DNA of 64,000 nucleotides from NCBI GenBank assembly GCA_031835245.1, contig JAVKOQ010000104.1, forward strand, positions 62,001 to 126,000, given 5' to 3'. The translations under genes were made by a program, and so were the position numbers. This document shows positions 58,486-64,000 of this stretch, piece after piece. Source of the stretch: Balamuthia mandrillaris. Lineage: Eukaryota; Discosea; Longamoebia; Balamuthiidae. The notes below the pieces were generated by a model. That model was given only the letters and a program-made list of their open reading frames with translations. It made no database searches and was not told where the DNA came from. Position 1 is the first letter of the stretch. Each line of letters starts with the position of its first letter.

Positions 58486-58613
58486 ATTTGGGAATGACAA
58501 AATTATATTTATAGATGCAGACAAGAGAAAAAAGGGATAGGCTCTCTAACAAGTATAGGAATCTCTCAGCGTGCTGGAAGCCATCCGCCTGGTTTTTGCC
58601 TCCCACCGAGTTT

Positions 58614-58753
58614 TTACTTGGTGCGTCCCATGAGGGTATCCGCCATCTTATCGGCAGGAGCAGCCAAGGCAGCGGCAATCTTGGCCGTCATTCCTTCCTT
58701 TGGCATATGGGGCTGTTTTTTTGAGGCACAACGTTAGGAAAATGGAGAAGAAA

Positions 58754-58823
<70 letters not shown>

Positions 58824-59272
58824 CGTACATGAGGCCTGGTAGGAGCAGATCCCTTGCTCTCCTCCAAGCGTCTGCCCAGGTTCAGCCACTCCTCAGCAGT
58901 GACGTTCTTCTGCAGCTCGGGCAGCAGGTTCTTCTCCTCGTCATCGATGTGGCTCAGGGTGTCCCTCATCAAGAGGCCAATGATCCTGTCCCAGTCGGGC
59001 TGGTCGGGGCTGAGCTTGCTCAGGTCGTTGAGCAGGTTCTCCACGGTGAGGTGCTCCTCCAAGGCCTTCTTGACGAGGAGGTCGCCGTTGGGGAGGCACT
59101 TCCTCATGGTCGGGTAGAGCACCAGGCACTCGATGTTGGAGTGGATGCAGAGCTCCTTAATGAGCTGGTCCCCGATGGCGCGCTTCCTCTCGAGGTTGGT
59201 GACGGTGGTGTGCTCCTGGAACAAGCTCTTCACCTTGGCGTGGTCTCTCTTCAAAACGCTTTCGCAGTCCAT
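58614..59272 (-). CDS. Hemerythrin (HHE) domain protein
   Basis: Exons 59272-58829 and 58712-58614 (phase 0) give 180 residues. The four-helix HHE pattern is present: KRDHAKVKSLFQEH, LCIHSNIECLVLYP, KALEEHLTVENLLNDLSKL, LSHIDDEEKNLLPEL. This supplies the five His and two Glu/Asp ligands of a di-iron site. Members in protists and bacteria bind O2 or NO or sense redox state. The C-terminal exon adds MPKEGMTAKIAAALAAPADK, a helical tail. The intron holds a GA tract of about 80 bp. Confidence 0.85.
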
Positions 59273-59559
59273 TGTGTGTTTCTTGTTCGGTTTGTGTCTC
59301 AAAAGTTTTTTTGTTCAGTCGAATGGAAAGAAGAAGAAGAAGGAGAAGAAGAACAAAAACAGTTTTAAAGTAGGAGAGTGGAGGAGTTCTCGCTTTGGAT
59401 TTTCTGTAAAAATGCAAGCAAGCTGCCAGAGCGTTCACGTGAGGCCAAAAGCGCTGCGTTACGGGTTGGAAGGTTGGCAAAACATTGCTTTCTTCATTGC
59501 TGCACCATCGATTGCCTATCAACCTCCTCTTTGATTTCTTGTCAAATTTCCTTCTTCTT

Positions 59560-59685
59560 TCCTATGCTGACGTCACAATAGGAATGATCAGAATGATCCG
59601 AATGCTGCTGCTGACATCACGGCCACTATTTGTGAAGTATACGTCATAAAAACATTTAAAAGGAAACAATGACGTCAGTAGGCAC
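59560..59685. promoter_or_regulatory. Cluster of CRE-like palindromes before DTD
   Basis: TGACGTCA at 59568-59575 and again at 59670-59677, TGACATCA at 59612, and TACGTCAT at 59640. All lie within 165 bp upstream of the ATG at 59733. Such sites bind bZIP factors in other eukaryotes; the function here is inferred. Confidence 0.45.
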
Positions 59686-59732
59686 CAAGCGGTAAACGGA
59701 GAGCCGAAAAGGAAGCACCAAAGACAGCGCAC

Positions 59733-60428
59733 ATGAGAGCTATCGTGCAACGCGTCTTGCGAGCTGCCGTCCATGTGAACGGAGAGACCGTGGGCGCCAT
59801 TGACAATGGCCTTTTGGTTCTTGTCGGCATCTCACGAACAGACAAACCAGAAGATGCGGAATACATGTACGCCTGCTTCTCTCTTTGTAACGTTGAACGA
59901 GAGATATGATCTTTCTCGCTAACGCCATGGCTCGACAGTTGTCGCAAGATCCTTGGGATGCGTCTTTGGCCGGATGAAAAGGGCAAGGCATGGACCAAGA
60001 GCGTCACCGCCAAAAACTATGAAATCCTGTTGGTCAGCCAGTTCACTCTGTACGGCATCCTGAAAGGCAACAAACCCGACTTTCACAACGCCATGCCGCC
60101 CGAAGGACGTGACGGGTCGGACGAAGGCGGCTCTCGCGCTTTCTATGCCTCCTTTGTTGAGAAAGTTCGAAAGAGCTACGTTCCAGATCGGGTTAAAGGT
60201 CCTATTCTCTGTTCTCGTCTCTCTTTTCGTCTCTCTTCTTTGCACTTCTCTCGTTCTCTTTCTGTCTTTCCTCTTCTTTCTCTGCTCTCTTCTTCCAAAC
60301 ACTTATTTCGTTATGGAGCAGAAGGAGTATTTGGCGCCATGATGGAGGTCGAATTGGTGAACGACGGCCCTGTTACCATCCAACTCGAATCTCCTTCTTC
60401 CTCTTCTTCCGCTTCCTCTTCATCATAA
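59733..60428 (+). CDS. DTD1: D-aminoacyl-tRNA deacylase
   Basis: Exons 59733-59866, 59939-60198 and 60322-60428 close to 166 residues. N-terminus [20 protein letters not shown]. Next are the catalytic [35 protein letters not shown], and the cross-subunit Gly-cisPro region [13 protein letters not shown] after [12 protein letters not shown]. It hydrolyses D-amino acids (and glycine on the wrong tRNA) from tRNA, using the 2'-OH of the tRNA, in the cytosol as a dimer. A Ser-rich tail of about 12 residues is added. The promoter lies in the CRE-like cluster. Confidence 0.95.
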
Positions 60429-60503
60429 AGAAAAAACGAAAAGCTTTAAACATACTTTATATACTTTTGTTTTTTGTTTGTTTGTTGCTTTGCACAAACC
60501 TTT

Positions 60504-63500
60504 CTAACATAACTTAAACTGAAGGAGTATATCTCCTTTGACGCGACCACGGGCCTTGGGAGAGCTTTGCAGAGTGAACCACTCGGGGCTGCCTTGCATG
60601 CTCACCACCTGGCTTGGCGTTACGCGAACGTGCCCCAGGAAAGTGTCCTTGCTGAGCGTTTCTTTGTCGTACACCTCGACGTGAATGGGTGTTGTGCCTG
60701 CTGGATCAAAGTTGTGACTTTGTTGACAACCAACAAAAAGGAAATGGTGTTAGTGGGTAGAAAAAGAGAGGAGAGGAGAGATAGATAGAGCAAGGTGAGA
60801 GAAAATGTACATTGTAAACTCTTGGTTCCAAGTAGGGTCTTTGGTGTCGTAGATGGCACGAGTGGTCTGGGTTTGGTCTCTATAGGTCACAGTTGCATAA
60901 GGATCCGGCTTTCCGATGCCAAACTTGTCCATCTTGGCCAACCGTCTTGCCTTCAACACTAGTTTGTAGTACAAAAAATAGTGTAAGGAACACAGAAACG
61001 AGAAAGAAAGAGCGACGCGAGGAAGAGCAAACCTTTGAAAATAACCTTATCCGGTTGTTTTTGGTGATGATAATGGTGAGTGGTGGTAGTCGTGGTGGAA
61101 GTCTGTTGCTGCATGGCCAGGCGTCGTTGCTGCTCTTCCCACTCTTGCCGCTGCCTCTGTTGCTCCTGTTCCCAAGCTTGCTGCTGCATCGCCAGCTGTT
61201 GTTGCTGCTGCTGATACAACCACTGTTGCTGCTGCTGTTGACGACGAGCCTCCTCCTCTGCTGCCTGCTGTCTCCTCCTTGCCTCATCCAATCTCCTAGC
61301 CTCCTCCATCTTTTTCTGTTCCTCCATCATCCTCTGACGATTGCGCTCCTCGTTCTCTCTGCGCCATTGTTCCTGCTTTGCTCTCTCCATGTCTTGTAAG
61401 CGTCGCTTGCTCTCCTCCTCCTCTCTTCTCAATCGTTCTCTTGCGGCTGCCTCTTCCTGGTTCAACCTATTCATCCTGGCCGCTGTCTCCGCGTTCAACA
61501 GCTGCTCTTGACGACGGCGCTCTTCCTCGAGTTGTCTTCGCCACTCGGCCTCTTGAGCTTGCCATAGTTCTCGAAGACGACGTTCCTCGTCGGCCAGCTT
61601 TTGGCGCATGGCGGCTTCTGCTTCAGCCTGCAGACGACGTTGTTGTTCGCCAGAACGATCGTCCTCCAAACATACGTTCTTGTTGAACAAGTTGGCAACA
61701 AACGCCAAGTTCAGTTTTGGATTTCCCTTTGTTTGTATTTTCGTCATAATAAGAACAAAAAGGGAGAAGAACAAGAAGGAAACGTACCAAGACAACATCA
61801 ATTGGTTCAACAAACTTACGGCAGCCAACTCTGTCAGCATTTTGAAGCATGGCCTCAGCCCTGCGTTCCAAGTTTTGCTCTTGTAAAGCGTCCAATCGGC
61901 ATTGGGATGGGTTCAATTGGTTGAGCAGCACCAAATAATTTTCCGAATCCTTTTGTGTAATTTTACGTTTGTTAGTTTGTTTTTGCAGATTGAAAAAAAG
62001 ATAGTCTACTTACAGCGATATCACTGCCAAAGTTACGGACACGTCGAGGATGTCCAGCTCGCTTTAGATGGTAATTGAACCAACGGAGGAGAGTTTCCTC
62101 TGGGGGGAGGTTCACAAAGTCTTGGACGTTCTCACCTTCTTCCATTAGCGTTACCAGGTTGGGATGTTTCTCGACGGATACAGCGTCCATCAAACCCAAC
62201 TTTTGAAGGTCATAAAATAAGAGAGAGAAAGAGAGGAATAAGCATTTTAAGAAGGAAAAAGAGACAAAGAGGAGAAAATCTCAAACCTTGATAATCTGCC
62301 ACAACAAACCAAGAATCAAGTGTGGCTGTTGCAAGATAAGAGAGTTTAGTTGAGAAAAGAGATAGCTATGAGAGAATAGAAAAAAGATAAGAATTATTAC
62401 CGTTTTGTCTTTGATGTCTTCGGGACCGATGTTAACTACGACGAGGCCAAGGCGTTTGCAGCCTTCAATGCCATAAATGAGGTTCTGCCGCAGCTCAAAT
62501 GGATTCATGTTGGGCTTCTTGCATATCATATTCTCGGCGATAGTTCCTGGCCGCACATGATTTACCAACTTACTGTATTATTGCACACAATTGTCAGCAA
62601 ACACTATGTTAATACGAGAAAGAGAAGCAAACTAAAAAAAGAAAAAAAGAAAAAAAAGGAAGGTTTATGGCAAATACAGAAGAAGCAAGAAGAGAAGATA
62701 CGAAATTAAAACGAAAAGAAAAAGAAGAAAGCAAAAAAGGGTGAAAAGGACAACAAGAAAGAACAAACCAAAGCAAAAGGCCATCGGCAGCAATGGCATC
62801 AAACAGCTCCGTTGAGTGAGGATTCAACGGCAAATGCTTCTTCAGGTCAGGGTCGTTGCCCAACACCTCATTGATATGCTGAGCAAAGGAGCGCGTCTCC
62901 TCCGTGCTATAGGCATGCTTGGACTCTCCCTGTCCTCTTTCCACTTTGGTCTCTCCCATTCGAGCCAGTGGAGCGGTTCTTCGTGGACTGACTTTGCTCT
63001 TGTCTCCTCCTCCTGTTGTTGATGGTGGTGCTTGTAACACAGAGGAAGAACGCGCTTGAGGTTGTTGAGGTCTTTGAAGAGAAGAAGTGCTGCCGTTTCT
63101 TTGCACAGATTTCAGCTCGCTAACGAGAGGGTTTTGTTGTGCCAAAGAAGGAGAAGAGGATTGACGACGAGAAGAGGCTGATTGTGGTGGCTGCTGCTGC
63201 TGTAAAGAAGAGGAAGAAGAAGGCTGACGATAAGACACGGAGGTTTGTGGTTGTTGATGGGGAGGCAACGATTGACGCCGTTGTTGCTGTTGCGGCTTCT
63301 GTTGCTGTTGAGGAGGAGGATACTGCTGTTGTTGCTGCTGTTGCTGCTGTTGCTGCGGAAAAGCTTGTTGTGGATAGTGAGGGCCGCTTGCCGGAGGGGA
63401 TACAACCGAAGGAGGGCCATAAGGATGAGCCCCCGGCGGTGCGCTGTGCGGTGGAGCAGGGTAGCCACCAAAGCCAGTACCTGGAGGTGAGGTAGGCGGC

Positions 63501-63736
63501 CAGTTATTGCTGGGAGGAGGTGTTGCAAAAGCAGGTTGGTGATGAAGCGCAGGTTGAGAAAGAGGTGCGCCGTAATAAGGTTGTTGAGGAAAAGGGCCAG
63601 AAACAGGAGGTGGGGAAGTGACTTGCTGTTGTTGAGGAAAGCCTCCTCCCATCATCATCATGGGAGGTGCATGGATTTGCTGTTGTTGATGTTGAGGGAA
63701 AGGGCTAGTCCCAGGTGGTGCGAATGGATCCCACAT
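60504..63736 (-). CDS. Fimbrin-type CH-CH protein with coiled coil and C2 domain
   Basis: The ATG at 63736 opens MWDPFAPPGTSPFPQHQQQQ, a Pro/Gln/Ser-rich region of about 280 residues. Then comes an actin-binding domain of fimbrin/plastin type over several exons: AYSTEETRSFAQHINEVLGN, CKLVNHVRPGTIAENMICKK, LVVVNIGPEDIKDK, PHLILGLLWQIIKVGLMDAV, and the second CH with ETLLRWFNYHLKRAGHPRRV and NPKLNLAFVANLFN. A long Arg/Gln/Glu coiled coil follows (RRLREL...ERNRQRMMEEQKK). The final exons form a C2 domain (GKPDPYATVTYRDQTQTTRA, KDPTWNQEFT, IHVEVYDKETLSKDTFLGHV). The EF hands and second actin-binding domain of true fimbrins are absent. It probably links actin to membrane; regulation by Ca2+ through C2 is inference. 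Confidence 0.8.
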
Positions 63737-63764
63737 AGTGAGGGTTACAGGTCGTTATTGATGG

Positions 63765-64000
63765 ATTGTTGCGAGGACAGCTTTGTAACTTAAGCAAATG
63801 AGGCAGAGAAGCCCTCTGAATCTTCTGAACGGATCCAACAGAATAACGCAAAAAAAAAAAGTAGAAGGAAATAGAGAGGTGAACACACGCGTTCTCAGGA
63901 AAGTGATTTTTAAATTTCACTAAACAAGAAGAGAGAGAGAAACGACGCACGGTTCGTGTTGCCCAAGTGGGTGCTTCGTTGTGTTGTTGCAGTTGCTGCA
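63765..64000. other. 5' flank; possible coding exon cut by the window edge
   Basis: The minus strand from 64000 reads LQQLQQHNEAPTWATRT in one frame up to a GTGCGT donor near 63952. It could be an upstream exon of the fimbrin-like gene or another gene. Not decidable here. Confidence 0.3.

Overview
The window is nuclear DNA of a gene-dense, intron-containing protist. It uses the standard genetic code, has short GT-AG introns (often with pyrimidine microsatellites on the coding strand), and the genes lie close together on both strands. The gene set (VPS4, Ras, FYVE, MED7, MED20, LYAR, RNase H2 subunit C, NEIL1, DTD, LMW-PTP, hemerythrin, a fimbrin-type actin-binding protein, MORN, ankyrin and LRR proteins, F-box/kelch) best suits a free-living amoeba, probably an amoebozoan of the Acanthamoeba/Balamuthia kind. 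That assignment is inference; no rRNA or other decisive marker is present.

Layout. 1-10.3 kb: 3' part of a coiled-coil gene, a small possible ubiquitin-fold protein, two tandem DUF1963-type paralogues sharing a perfectly identical 5' block, a Ras-like GTPase with a decayed copy behind it, a YggT-type membrane protein, and VPS4. 10.3-27 kb: a secreted protein of about 60 YDGGDV-type heptads, a second Ras locus with a broken G3 region, and a pair of WrbA-type flavoprotein genes in a large inverted duplication (about 13745-15010 and 25800-27145). The segment between the arms holds a MULE/SWIM transposase-like gene, an F-box/kelch gene, two head-to-head GNAT genes, a FYVE protein with a 22-nt microexon, and LYAR. 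27-45 kb: C2H2 protein, tRNA-Val, MED7, a conserved unknown protein, a secreted protein, a BAR-like/MORN protein, RNASEH2C, a coiled-coil protein, MED20, a CINP-like protein, an F-box/ankyrin protein, PTGR3-type reductase and NEIL1. 45-64 kb: small secreted Cys-rich protein, LMW-PTP, an acidic-tailed membrane protein, a small multi-exon unknown, a large ankyrin protein, two tRNA-Gly genes in inverted orientation, an LRR protein overlapping tail-to-tail with a phosphatidylserine-synthase-type enzyme, a cytidylyltransferase, hemerythrin, DTD and the fimbrin-like/C2 protein.

No operon-like pathway is visible. The genes are independent housekeeping, signalling and surface genes. There are themes: two Mediator subunits (29.1 and 36.4-37.1 kb); DNA replication/repair genes RNASEH2C, CINP-like and NEIL1 between 34.9 and 44.1 kb; and two phospholipid-type enzymes (CDP-alcohol phosphatidyltransferase and a cytidylyltransferase) divergently transcribed at 55-58 kb. 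TATA boxes of the TATAAATA/TATATAAAAG type and palindromic TGACGTCA/TGATGTCA elements recur upstream of genes. The least ordinary items are the heptad-repeat secreted protein, the CH-CH/coiled-coil/C2 architecture, the inverted WrbA duplication, the Ras copies with altered switch/G motifs, and the microexon FYVE gene. Exon boundaries were read by eye from frame and splice signals, so each may shift by a few bases; several 5' ends are unresolved and marked.
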